From contig CAYOJF010000043.1 of NCBI GenBank assembly GCA_964404215.1, positions 1 through 42,235 on the forward strand: 42,235 bases of DNA, read 5' to 3'. Origin of the DNA: Aureispira sp964404215. Its GTDB lineage: Bacteria; Bacteroidota; Bacteroidia; Chitinophagales; Saprospiraceae. Below are positions 18,475-26,322 of this stretch, one piece after another; position 1 is the first letter of the stretch, and the number at the start of each line of letters is the position of its first letter. Below the pieces are notes generated by a model. The model worked only from the letters and a program-made list of their open reading frames with translations. It was not told where the DNA came from and ran no database searches. A program made the position numbers and the translations under genes.

Positions 18475-21033
18475 ATGAATTCTATCAACAAATACCTTAC
18501 AAAATTACTCTTCTTGATTAGCCTATGTTGGCTACTGACTAGTTCGACGAATGCCCAAAATCCTGTTTATTATGTTGACAGTACTTGTCAGGCATTTATT
18601 TCATTAGAGGATTCTCTAGGATCACCTCTCAGCAATACCCCCCCTTATTTATTCTATATCAATGGACAAAGTTTCAATAACTCCAACTTAGCGACTGCTA
18701 CTTTTGACTTATCGAATGTATCTGATGGCTTTTACCTCTACTATATTGTGGATGGAAATCAAAACTATATTTCAGATACTCTTTTCTTAAACTGTGGTAA
18801 TACGCCTAATACACAACCATTTATACAAGATAGTCTTGTCAATGTTAGTTCTTGCGGGGGACTCTGTGATGGTTTTGCCTTTTTAAACATACAAAATGTT
18901 CCCCAACAACCTTTTACATTCTATATTAATAATGATACTACCCCTTTTACTAGCACGAACAATAGCCTTTCATTCAATAATCTTTGTCCAGGTAATTATT
19001 ACATAAAAGCAGTTGATTCTTTAGGAAATAGTTATGCTACTATGTTTGAGATTGATTGTAGCAATAGTAATAGCCTACTCAATTGTTTGTCTAATATTAG
19101 TATTGATATCAAACAAGGTAATGCAGCAAAAGAAATCACAATTAACCCAACTAACCTCAGTTCTAGTAGTTCTTTTCAAGATATCAATTTTCTACTAATT
19201 GACGGCAACAATCAAATTCGTAATACAATTACTTATGGCTGTGATGATCTAGGATACCATCAAGTTGGCGTTTTGCTCCAAGACTCTTTTGGAAGATGGG
19301 ATACCTGTCAGACACTAGTACAAGTAACTGATAGCCTACGCAAATGTAGTGGTCGTACTTATCAAGTCATTGGTAACACTACTGCTGCGATTACCTGTGA
19401 CTCTTGTACTGCCAATTACTTTTTTCAAGGGGTAAATATCACCCCTTCTAATCAACAAGCTCCAGGTCCTTATTCTTACCTATGGAGCGATGGAGATACT
19501 ACTATCAACAGATTTGATCTCTGTCCAAGAAGAAACTATACCTTAACTATATTTGACGCCAATGGCAATGCCTATAGTACTACTGTTACTCCTACTTGCC
19601 CACCTACTACCACCAATTGCTACAACCCCAATATTATTGATACTAGCAATATTAACTGTGCTGGCATTTATGCCCCTGTTTGTGGCTGCGATCAAAATAC
19701 CTATATCAATGCTTGTGAAGCAGAATTGAAGTATGGTATTACTCAATGGACAGTAGGAAGTTGTGCTAACAATGCTCGATCTATACAAACAGTGAACAAC
19801 TCTATTCCTTCTTCTTTTGGATGTGATACGAGTGTTTTCGCTTGTAATGGAGCTCTGAACATTAATCCATTTGGAGGAATTGCTCCTTACACAATTAACT
19901 GGGCAGGAGGTAGAGCTATTGGCTTCAACCCTACAGGGCTATGTGCAGGTACCTATAGTGCCACTATCATAGACGCAACAGGACAAACTTATTCTCGTTC
20001 TTTCTCGGTTGGTTCTAATGGTTGTACATGGCCTGGAGATACAGATAATAGTGCTATTGTCAATAATTTTGATTTACTACCTATTGGTTTGACTTATGGA
20101 GATAGTGGTATTATCCGCTCCAACCAAGGTATCAACTGGCAGGGGTACGAATCTAACGATTGGTTCATCGCCAATCCTACCCTCAATTTACCTAATTACA
20201 AACACATTGATAGTGACGGGTCTGGTGTAATTGATAGTTTAGATATAGATGCTATTAATCTCAATTATGGTCAACAATATACCCGCACCTCTAACTTCTC
20301 TCTTCAAGGTAATATTCCTTTCTTCGTTACCTCTGGCAACGCAATGCCTGGAGATAGTCTTACGCTAGACGTGCATCTTGGAGACAGTCGTTATCAAGTA
20401 GTAGATGCCTACGGAGTTGCCTTTACGATTCAGTATGACCCTGCTATTGTAGATTCGATTCAGACTAGTATCAATTTTGATAATTCTTGGCTAGGTTCTG
20501 ATTTACTATCGGTACAAAAAAACTTCAGCAATCGAGGAGAGCTCCAAATAGCAGTTACTCGAAAAGATAAAACACCAATTACAGGCTGGGGTACACTTGG
20601 ACGACTTTCCTTTACCATTCGTGATGATCTCATCATGAGCAGAACTAATAATACTGATACCACTGTAACATTACCTCTGACTATAGGTGCTGTACGATTG
20701 ATAGATGAACGAAATCAAGAAATTGGTACCAATAGAAGCACTGGAGTAGTTACACTATCCCCTAAAATGAATACTCAGGAAATTTCTTTCTTAACAGAAG
20801 GAATACATGTCTACCCCAATCCTACTACTACTAATCTTTATATTAGTAGCGAAAAATTCTTTTTGGAGCAAATTCAACTTTGGAACTCAACAGGGCAACT
20901 TGTTTACCAAAAAAGAGCAACTAATGGCCTCAATCAAAATATTACTACGGATCAACTACCACAAGGTGTTTATATCATAAAAGTACAAACAACTGGTGGT
21001 ATATACACCCAAAAAGTAATGGTTCTGAAGTAG
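18475..21033 (+). CDS. T9SS-exported protein: SprB-like, Kazal, dockerin-like, cohesin-like
   Basis: An 852-residue exported protein. The ATG at 18475 is preferred over an in-frame ATG at 18394 because it begins a good signal peptide ending SSTNAQ. SprB-like beta modules come first (SCGGLCDGFAFLNI, then NNLCPGNYYIKAVDSLGN), with another after the Kazal segment. A Kazal-type inhibitor domain spans about 382-430 (YAPVCGCDQNTYINACEAEL). Dockerin-like calcium loops follow (GDTDNSAIVNNFDLLPIG, DSDGSGVIDSLDIDAINLN; about 520-600), then a cohesin-like beta domain (about 617-745). The last 77 residues are a type A T9SS sorting domain (HVYPNPTTTNLYIS ... GVYIIKVQT ... KVMVLK). Surface attachment or secretion through the type IX system is therefore expected. 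The Kazal domain could inhibit serine proteases; this is untested. Confidence 0.85.
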   Translation: MNSINKYLTKLLFLISLCWLLTSSTNAQNPVYYVDSTCQAFISLEDSLGSPLSNTPPYLFYINGQSFNNSNLATATFDLSNVSDGFYLYYIVDGNQNYISDTLFLNCGNTPNTQPFIQDSLVNVSSCGGLCDGFAFLNIQNVPQQPFTFYINNDTTPFTSTNNSLSFNNLCPGNYYIKAVDSLGNSYATMFEIDCSNSNSLLNCLSNISIDIKQGNAAKEITINPTNLSSSSSFQDINFLLIDGNNQIRNTITYGCDDLGYHQVGVLLQDSFGRWDTCQTLVQVTDSLRKCSGRTYQVIGNTTAAITCDSCTANYFFQGVNITPSNQQAPGPYSYLWSDGDTTINRFDLCPRRNYTLTIFDANGNAYSTTVTPTCPPTTTNCYNPNIIDTSNINCAGIYAPVCGCDQNTYINACEAELKYGITQWTVGSCANNARSIQTVNNSIPSSFGCDTSVFACNGALNINPFGGIAPYTINWAGGRAIGFNPTGLCAGTYSATIIDATGQTYSRSFSVGSNGCTWPGDTDNSAIVNNFDLLPIGLTYGDSGIIRSNQGINWQGYESNDWFIANPTLNLPNYKHIDSDGSGVIDSLDIDAINLNYGQQYTRTSNFSLQGNIPFFVTSGNAMPGDSLTLDVHLGDSRYQVVDAYGVAFTIQYDPAIVDSIQTSINFDNSWLGSDLLSVQKNFSNRGELQIAVTRKDKTPITGWGTLGRLSFTIRDDLIMSRTNNTDTTVTLPLTIGAVRLIDERNQEIGTNRSTGVVTLSPKMNTQEISFLTEGIHVYPNPTTTNLYISSEKFFLEQIQLWNSTGQLVYQKRATNGLNQNITTDQLPQGVYIIKVQTTGGIYTQKVMVLK

Positions 21034-21054
21034 GGGAAATCAGAACTGTGTATT

Positions 21055-21096
21055 GCTGCGAGTACTACTAATATCAAGTAGTACCTCGCAGCTTTT
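21055..21096 (+). terminator. Terminator of the T9SS/Kazal gene
   Basis: A 15-bp stem (GCTGCGAGTACTACT against AGTAGTACCTCGCAGC, one bulge) followed by TTTT, 22 bases after the stop codon. Confidence 0.8.
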
Positions 21097-21233
21097 CAGT
21101 GACTTGATACTAGTATTTATATCATGCCCCCTCTTTAGAGCATGTTGAAATAAAATACTGCTTAGACAACAAATATTATTCACAATAAAAGAAGTGATTA
21201 CAAATCTATTCTTAATAACGTCTAATACCCTCT

Positions 21234-21280
21234 AAAAAAGTCTACTTTTAACGCCTATTCGTTAGAAGTAGACTTTTTTC
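21234..21280 (+). terminator. Second, orphan terminator hairpin
   Basis: A strong stem (AAAAAAGTCTACTT... with its complement, about 20 bp around a short loop) with T-runs on both strands. It lies about 140 bases beyond the first terminator, with no coding frame between them. It could end a small RNA or be a backup terminator. The rest of 21034-21478 holds a lone GAGCATGTT motif near 21139 and the promoter-like box at 21430. Confidence 0.6.
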
Positions 21281-21429
21281 TTTGTCCGATTTTTTTGTTC
21301 AGTTACTTTAGTCTCCGAAACGTATCAATGAAGTTGCTTAGTCTTTCTATTTATGTTTATAAACAAAAACACTAAACAGCATTCAATAATGTCTAATAAA
21401 AATATCTTTTCTGTTCTAACTACTTCAAA

Positions 21430-21437
21430 TAGTTTTG
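21430..21437 (+). promoter_or_regulatory. Putative -7 box before the lipoprotein gene
   Basis: TAGTTTTG fits TAnnTTTG and lies 42 bases before the ATG at 21479. A clear TTG at -33 was not found. Confidence 0.35.
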
Positions 21438-21478
21438 TATTTTAGAAATACCATTCAAACTACCTAGTCTGTCCTATC

Positions 21479-22177
21479 ATGAAAAAAATTAGTTTATACT
21501 TGCTTTTATTGCTGATACTATCTAGTTGTAATAATAACACATTGACACTAGAAGACGCTCCATTACGTTCCTCAGAAGTTGTCGAAATAGATACTGTTTT
21601 AGAAAAAAACACGCCTGATAAGCTAAATATGAATCACCATCAATTATTCATTGATACGACTTCTATACGTCCTCGTACAGCAACCTCTCCATTGAATTAC
21701 AAAAAGAACCCTTCTACAATCGCCGCTGTAGAAGATATCATTCAGGAGCTCATAAAAATAGCTCCTGCTACAAGCATAAAGTTAACAGCGGGTTTCCCAA
21801 CCAAATTTGTACCGATACACCCACATCAAGGAAGTTTTATACTTTATGACCGTTGTGACGGAATAGATCCTCAATACAAAATAGAGAAAGACAAAATACT
21901 CCAGTTTGGTCCACTAGAACTTTCTGCCTACACCATTGCTCAAGTCATTACGCAAACAGCAACTACTCTCCACTTACAACTCAATGCTCTTAGTAGCCAA
22001 CCTGAAGCTGCAAAAATAGACTTCAAAATCACCAAGACAGACAATCCTTATATATTTAAACTCTTAGAGAATAACAGAACTACCTACTTAACCCCTCTCC
22101 ATCATGCCAATCAATTTAACGTGCTAGTTAATCACTGCCCTAACCAAAAAGTAGCTGAATATACGAATTGGGACTAG
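21479..22177 (+). CDS. Hypothetical lipoprotein
   Basis: A 232-residue predicted lipoprotein with MKK, a Leu-rich core and lipobox LSSC (Cys17). The mature part has a Thr/Ser-rich linker, then a compact domain of mixed helix and strand from about residue 75. That domain contains two Cys (DRCDG, NHCPN) that could pair after export. I do not recognise the family. It has a promoter-like box upstream and a shared hairpin downstream and is convergent with the glycosyltransferase gene, so it is probably transcribed alone. Confidence 0.65.
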   Translation: MKKISLYLLLLLILSSCNNNTLTLEDAPLRSSEVVEIDTVLEKNTPDKLNMNHHQLFIDTTSIRPRTATSPLNYKKNPSTIAAVEDIIQELIKIAPATSIKLTAGFPTKFVPIHPHQGSFILYDRCDGIDPQYKIEKDKILQFGPLELSAYTIAQVITQTATTLHLQLNALSSQPEAAKIDFKITKTDNPYIFKLLENNRTTYLTPLHHANQFNVLVNHCPNQKVAEYTNWD

Positions 22178-22252
22178 GATAACTTAAGAGTATGTCTAAA
22201 TAACTACTAATAGAGATACTACATAACTCTAGACTCTAATCAGATTATTTAC

Positions 22253-22291
22253 ATAAAAAAAGCATCTTCAGTTTTTCAACTAAAGATGCTT
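22253..22291. terminator. Bidirectional terminator
   Basis: Arms AAGCATCTTCAGT (22260-22272) and ACTAAAGATGCTT (22279-22291) form a stem with one mismatch. On the minus strand it runs into TTTTTTTATG, making a good terminator for the glycosyltransferase operon. It also lies after the + strand lipoprotein gene. Confidence 0.75.
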
Positions 22292-22317
22292 CCTATTTTC
22301 ATAAATGTATTTTCGTC

Positions 22318-23841
22318 TTAAGAAGACATTTCGGATAACATGCGAGCATGTGTAAACGAATATCCTGTAATCATTGCATAGCCTGTAAACAACATAATGT
22401 GAAATGGTAGCATTCCATAAATACCATTCATTACCGACAATACAATAGCTGCCAAGTAAAATAAAGCCAAACAAGCTTCCAATATAACCATTGGTTTAAT
22501 GCCTTTTTTCATATACTTGTTAGCTGCCCAATTTGGCTTTGCAACTGCCTTATTTTTATTCTGCTTTTTACCTTCGATATTAAATTTAGGTGTACGAACG
22601 AAAGGTGATTTTTTACCTCTATAGCCTTCTAATGCAGCTAAAGCATTGTGCAACGCCATTCCCATTGACAAACAAAGGAAGAAAGGAAATTTCACAATAA
22701 AAGTCGAGAAAGTTTTCGCCGAGAATCCTCTAGTATGTTCATACGAAAGGAAGAAGAAAATAAAGACCATTATCATATTCAATGACCCCATTGCTGCGTA
22801 TTCCAATATATGACTGTACGCCGAAGTTCCAGTAGCCGTATGCTGAATATATACCAATGGTACACTACTAATAGATAAAGAAAGGATACAGATAAATATT
22901 CCACTATTCATCAAATGGAACACGGCATGCAATTTATCAATGAATTTGACATTTTTGGCTTTCATAACCCTAGGAAGGTTCTTCACTGCACATTCTGCTG
23001 CCCCTTTAGTCCAACGAAACTGCTGTGATTTGAAAGCAGGCATTGCCACGGGAAGCTCTGCAGGAGTCACTACATCAACCAAATACTTAAACTCCCATCC
23101 TTTCAATTGAGCACGATAACTCAGATCTAAATCTTCTGTCAAGGTATCTGATGCCCATCCACCAGCATCTTCAATACAACTTTTTCGCCACAGACCTGCT
23201 GTACCATTAAAGTTAATAAAGTGTCCTGCCAAATTTCTTCCCATTTGCTCTACTACAAAGTGAGCATCTAATGCAAAAGCTTGCATTTGTGTAAAGAAAG
23301 AAAAATCTTTATTCATGTGCTCCCATCTAGTCTGTACTACCCCAATTTTTTCTTCTCTAAAGAAAGGTATCGTACGGTTCAAAAAGTCTGAATGAGGAAT
23401 AAAATCAGCATCAAAAATAGCAATAAATTCGCCCTTGCAAAAAGTCAGACCGTAAGCCAGAGCTCCTGCTTTGAACCCTTCGCGATTATCTCGCTGAATG
23501 TGCTGCATATCCCATCCATAATGAGCTAATTCCTTTATTTTTTCGGCAATAATTTTAGAGGTTTCATCCGTAGAATCATCCAATACTTGAATCTCAACTT
23601 TGTCCTTCGGATAATCCATTTTGACAATAGCATCCAATAACCGTTCTACTACGTATAGCTCATTGTATACAGGGAGCTGTATCGTAACAAAAGGAACAAA
23701 ATCGTCCTGCATCGGCAAGAAGTTTTTTCGAGCTTTATGCCTTCGCCACCAAAAGTCTAGTGCTAGATGTAGCTGCACCAAACTATAAACAAAGATAAAC
23801 GCCAATGGTAGCACATAACATGCAATGATTACAATTTCCAC
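22318..23841 (-). CDS. Cellulose-synthase-like family 2 glycosyltransferase
   Basis: A 507-residue processive-type GT2 enzyme of the inner membrane. A membrane helix at about 4-26 precedes the catalytic domain: PVYNE, a DDSTDET nucleotide-binding Asp, the DADF metal site, TEDLDLSYR with the general-base Asp, and the QQFRW acceptor motif. Four or five membrane segments follow (about 310-400 and 450-500), with EGYRGKKSPFVRTPKF between them. This matches bacterial CesA/CslA-like synthases that polymerise and export beta-linked polysaccharides; the product cannot be told. The only usable start is GTG at 23841, since a stop codon lies in frame just upstream. That start coincides with the end of a 52-bp exact duplicate beside an assembly gap, so the 5' end deserves caution. 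Confidence 0.88.
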   Translation of the reverse strand: MEIVIIACYVLPLAFIFVYSLVQLHLALDFWWRRHKARKNFLPMQDDFVPFVTIQLPVYNELYVVERLLDAIVKMDYPKDKVEIQVLDDSTDETSKIIAEKIKELAHYGWDMQHIQRDNREGFKAGALAYGLTFCKGEFIAIFDADFIPHSDFLNRTIPFFREEKIGVVQTRWEHMNKDFSFFTQMQAFALDAHFVVEQMGRNLAGHFINFNGTAGLWRKSCIEDAGGWASDTLTEDLDLSYRAQLKGWEFKYLVDVVTPAELPVAMPAFKSQQFRWTKGAAECAVKNLPRVMKAKNVKFIDKLHAVFHLMNSGIFICILSLSISSVPLVYIQHTATGTSAYSHILEYAAMGSLNMIMVFIFFFLSYEHTRGFSAKTFSTFIVKFPFFLCLSMGMALHNALAALEGYRGKKSPFVRTPKFNIEGKKQNKNKAVAKPNWAANKYMKKGIKPMVILEACLALFYLAAIVLSVMNGIYGMLPFHIMLFTGYAMITGYSFTHARMLSEMSS

Positions 23842-23843
23842 AA

Positions 23844-23891
23844 TTATTTATATTTTATTATAGTAGTAATAATTTTATATCCCGCGAGTAC
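23844..23891 (-). pseudogene. Duplicate 3' end of the DPM1-like glycosyltransferase, cut by a gap
   Basis: These 48 bases encode the last 15 residues (VLAGYKIITTIIKYK) and stop codon of the glycosyltransferase at 24036, identical to its own 3' end. The copy runs into the N-gap. It is either an assembly artefact or the tail of a second, unassembled paralogue. Its TAA is followed after two bases by the GTG of the CesA-like gene, as in a tight operon. Confidence 0.6.
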
Positions 23892-23901
23892 NNNNNNNNN
23901 N
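23892..23901. other. Assembly gap (10 N)
   Basis: Ten undetermined bases. The 52 bases to the left (23840-23891) are identical to 24032-24083, which suggests a wrong or unresolved join. Confidence 0.95.
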
Positions 23902-23991
23902 AGATTGTCCGGCACCGACAATTTGGTATTGTTTTCCGATGGCTGCAATAGTAAACTTTTTTAGTTGTAGTAATGGATGTTGTTTCTTCAT
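23902..23991 (-). CDS. Partial gene, first 30 residues only
   Basis: An ATG at 23991 opens a frame (MKKQHPLLQLKKFTIAAIGK, then QYQIVGAGQS) that runs into the N-gap without a stop. It begins 44 bases after the DPM1-like glycosyltransferase, on the same strand. The residues look coding, but the fragment is too short to identify. The rest of the gene would lie in sequence missing from this assembly. Confidence 0.4.
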
Positions 23992-24035
23992 AATATTTAC
24001 ATTTTAATGTTTTCTTCTGTATCTCAAAACTACAA

Positions 24036-24734
24036 TTATTTATATTTTATTATAGTAGTAATAATTTTATATCCCGCGAGTACTGTTCCTTTGATAGTAC
24101 CTGATATTTTTGAATGACCAATTCTATTTCGATAAGAAACAGCCACTTCCTTTGCTCTAACCCCTAATTTAGCGGCTTTTACCTGCATTTCTACCGTCCA
24201 ACCATATGTTTTGTCTTGCATATCAATCTGGCAAAGTGCTTCGTATCGTATGGCCCTGAAGGGTCCTAAATCTGTATATTTCACTCCATACATCCATTTG
24301 ATTAAGGTTGTTGCCAACCAATTACCAAATATTTGTTGTGGAGTCATTGCTCCTTTTTCTCGTTTACCCAAATTTCTAGATCCAATTACCATATCCACTT
24401 CTCCATCCAATATAGGAGCGATCAGTAATGGAGCTTCTTCTGGATAATCTGAATAGTCTGCATCCAAAAATAAAATAATTTCTGGCGGTTCAGACAATGT
24501 TGCTACATATGCTAGCCCTTTAAGACAAGCATTTCCGTATCCTTGCAAAGGCTGTTCTACTACCGTAGCACCTGCCTCTTTGGCGACTACTGGCGTTTGG
24601 TCATTTGAGTTATTGTTGACCACAACAATTTCTCTTACCCACTGCTTTGGTATAGCTTGAACTACCTTACCTACTGCATTTTCTTCATTGTAAGCTGGTA
24701 TGACAACTATAACATTTTGAGACTCTGTACGCAT
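24036..24734 (-). CDS. DPM1/GtrB-like family 2 glycosyltransferase
   Basis: A 232-residue cytosolic-face GT2 enzyme. PAYNEENAVGKVV opens the Rossmann-like fold. NNNSNDQT and FLDADYSDYPEE are the nucleotide and metal sites, followed by GSRNLGKREKGAMTPQQIFG. DLGPFRAIRY and YGWTVEMQVKA are typical of polyprenol-phosphate sugar transferases (DPM1, GtrB) and related enzymes. There is no C-terminal membrane domain, although the C-terminal helix IITTIIKYK could lie on the membrane. It is on the same strand as the CesA-like gene, and the two probably act in one envelope polysaccharide pathway; substrate unknown. A promoter-like TACTTTTG lies about 150 bases upstream. Confidence 0.87.
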   Translation of the reverse strand: MRTESQNVIVVIPAYNEENAVGKVVQAIPKQWVREIVVVNNNSNDQTPVVAKEAGATVVEQPLQGYGNACLKGLAYVATLSEPPEIILFLDADYSDYPEEAPLLIAPILDGEVDMVIGSRNLGKREKGAMTPQQIFGNWLATTLIKWMYGVKYTDLGPFRAIRYEALCQIDMQDKTYGWTVEMQVKAAKLGVRAKEVAVSYRNRIGHSKISGTIKGTVLAGYKIITTIIKYK

Positions 24735-24882
24735 TATTAAGTATAATTAAAAAAATAAATATGAATAGAGTCATTTTTTTCTGACCCAGATAAAGAGTAA
24801 ACAAACAATCTACTCTATCATTACTCTCTGAACAAATGAATTACTTAATAATAACACAAGGGGACTGGGGTTAAATGTGCCG

Positions 24883-24890
24883 CAAAAGTA
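24883..24890 (-). promoter_or_regulatory. Putative -7 box of the glycosyltransferase operon
   Basis: Minus-strand TACTTTTG matches TAnnTTTG. A TGG instead of TTG lies 19 bases upstream. The implied leader is about 140 bases. The remainder of 24735-25182 (448 bases) holds only AT-rich sequence, a small CCTAAC/GTTAGG stem near 24998-25022 and a + strand TATATTTG at 25010. Confidence 0.35.
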
Positions 24891-25182
24891 GTGAGAAATT
24901 TATATTTTTCCACTACTTTCTACGAAAATTGACTTTTATAATTGCTAATTTATTTTTATTCCAATACTATTTATCTACTATTTCTCCTTTAAGTCCGCCT
25001 AACTTTCTATATATTTGTTAGGTAATCAAGCCTGCTAATTCATACTAGATAGTAGACATTATCATGAATAGTTTATCTACATAAAATGCTAACTCATATT
25101 ACAGTTTATTTTAGAATGAAAAAACTAATGCTGATTATCCATACTAAATTCTTATTTTTAGAATACTAAAATATTACTACCT

Positions 25183-25575
25183 ATGCTTTTTCCTCTTATT
25201 GCTATTGTTGCAGGTATTCTTGCTGCTTCGACCGTTGTTATTCAAAAATTACCTGATGCTGCTGCTACGATCGAAAAGATCAAAAAATATGAAGCTTTCA
25301 TTGGTGCTGGAGCATTAGTAATGTCTCTTCTTCAAGTTTTTAGTGTAGGCAAAATGATGGGCAGCATCACCGGTATGGTTGGAATTGCTTGTATGGTCGC
25401 TTGCTTTATCTTAGGATTTGTACTAGGATTTCCAGTTATCCAAGAACTGATTATTGAAGAAATGACCGAAGCTAACCGAAACAAAGCAGATGAGTTTTAC
25501 CACAAATTAACCCCTTATAAGGTGACGGCAGGATTAACAGCCATTGGTACTGGTATTTTCTTGCTAATATTCTAA
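25183..25575 (+). CDS. Small hypothetical integral membrane protein
   Basis: A 130-residue protein with four likely membrane segments, around residues 3-20, 38-58, 60-85 and 110-130. A short charged loop (EEMTEANRNKADEFYHKLTP) lies before the last one. There is no recognised family. It ends four bases before the DinB-like gene, so the two are probably co-transcribed. Confidence 0.65.
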   Translation: MLFPLIAIVAGILAASTVVIQKLPDAAATIEKIKKYEAFIGAGALVMSLLQVFSVGKMMGSITGMVGIACMVACFILGFVLGFPVIQELIIEEMTEANRNKADEFYHKLTPYKVTAGLTAIGTGIFLLIF

Positions 25576-25579
25576 ACCT

Positions 25580-26194
25580 ATGCCCAAGTCTATTTCTTGT
25601 TCTTTATTGCTACGCCAACTCGAACGACTTACTCTACGTATATCGGAAATAACCACTAGAGATTTTAGTGTATTGAAAGAAGAACATCTCAACTGGAAAT
25701 TTGAACATTCTCAGTGGAGTATTGCTCAATGTATAGAGCATTCTAATAAGTTTTTAGAATATTACCTTCAGCCAATAGAAAAAATTATTCTACTACAAAA
25801 AAAGAGAAATACCCCTCCTACTCCTTCTTATAAAAGAGGTAAATATGGGAAGTATGGTATCAAGATGGTAAGGATCACCAAACAGAATAAGATCAAAATC
25901 AACCTAGATAGCCGTAAAGGTTATCAGCCTACCCCCTCTCCGATTTCTAAAACTAAATTTGATCTAGAATTAGGAAAATTTCATAATCAACAGCAAGCAT
26001 TGCTGAATATCATTCAGCAATCTCATACGCTGCCTTTGGGCAAAACTAAAATTCCTTTTAACTTTTGGGGATTCTACAAAATCAAGCTAGGAGATCTCCT
26101 CCAAATACTCGTTTACCACACAGAACGACATCTAGTTCAAGCCCAACGAATTCTCTATCATGATAATTTCCCCTCACAAGTAGAAAGATTTTAG
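25580..26194 (+). CDS. DinB-like (DinB_2) putative metalloenzyme
   Basis: A 204-residue protein of the DinB/YfiT-like four-helix fold. The signature segments are EEHLNWKFEHSQWSIAQCIE (H at the helix end, 'W.P..WSI.Q.(L/I)EH' pattern) and VYHTERHLVQAQRIL near the C terminus. These supply the His residues that usually bind a divalent metal. Between them is a poorly conserved basic stretch. Members act as thiol-dependent transferases or have unknown roles, so only the fold is called. It lies four bases downstream of a small membrane-protein gene. Confidence 0.75.
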   Translation: MPKSISCSLLLRQLERLTLRISEITTRDFSVLKEEHLNWKFEHSQWSIAQCIEHSNKFLEYYLQPIEKIILLQKKRNTPPTPSYKRGKYGKYGIKMVRITKQNKIKINLDSRKGYQPTPSPISKTKFDLELGKFHNQQQALLNIIQQSHTLPLGKTKIPFNFWGFYKIKLGDLLQILVYHTERHLVQAQRILYHDNFPSQVERF

Positions 26195-26322
26195 GTTTAT
26201 TTGTTTTACATTTGTTAGACATTGTTTAAACTAATAGTAGTTCTAATACAGCAATGTTAATTTAGAACGTACCTAGTTTACCAAACATAAAAACTTTTCT
26301 CATATCATAAAGCACTAATAAT

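Noticed and set aside
21136..21150. Another copy of the GAGCATGT element end
   Set aside because: Only the tip matches and no partner end was found, so it could be chance in AT-rich DNA.
26215..26322. BirA operator or riboswitch before bioB
   Set aside because: Only a 7-bp inverted repeat is present; there is no TTGTAAAC-spacer-GTTTACAA type operator and no recognisable aptamer.
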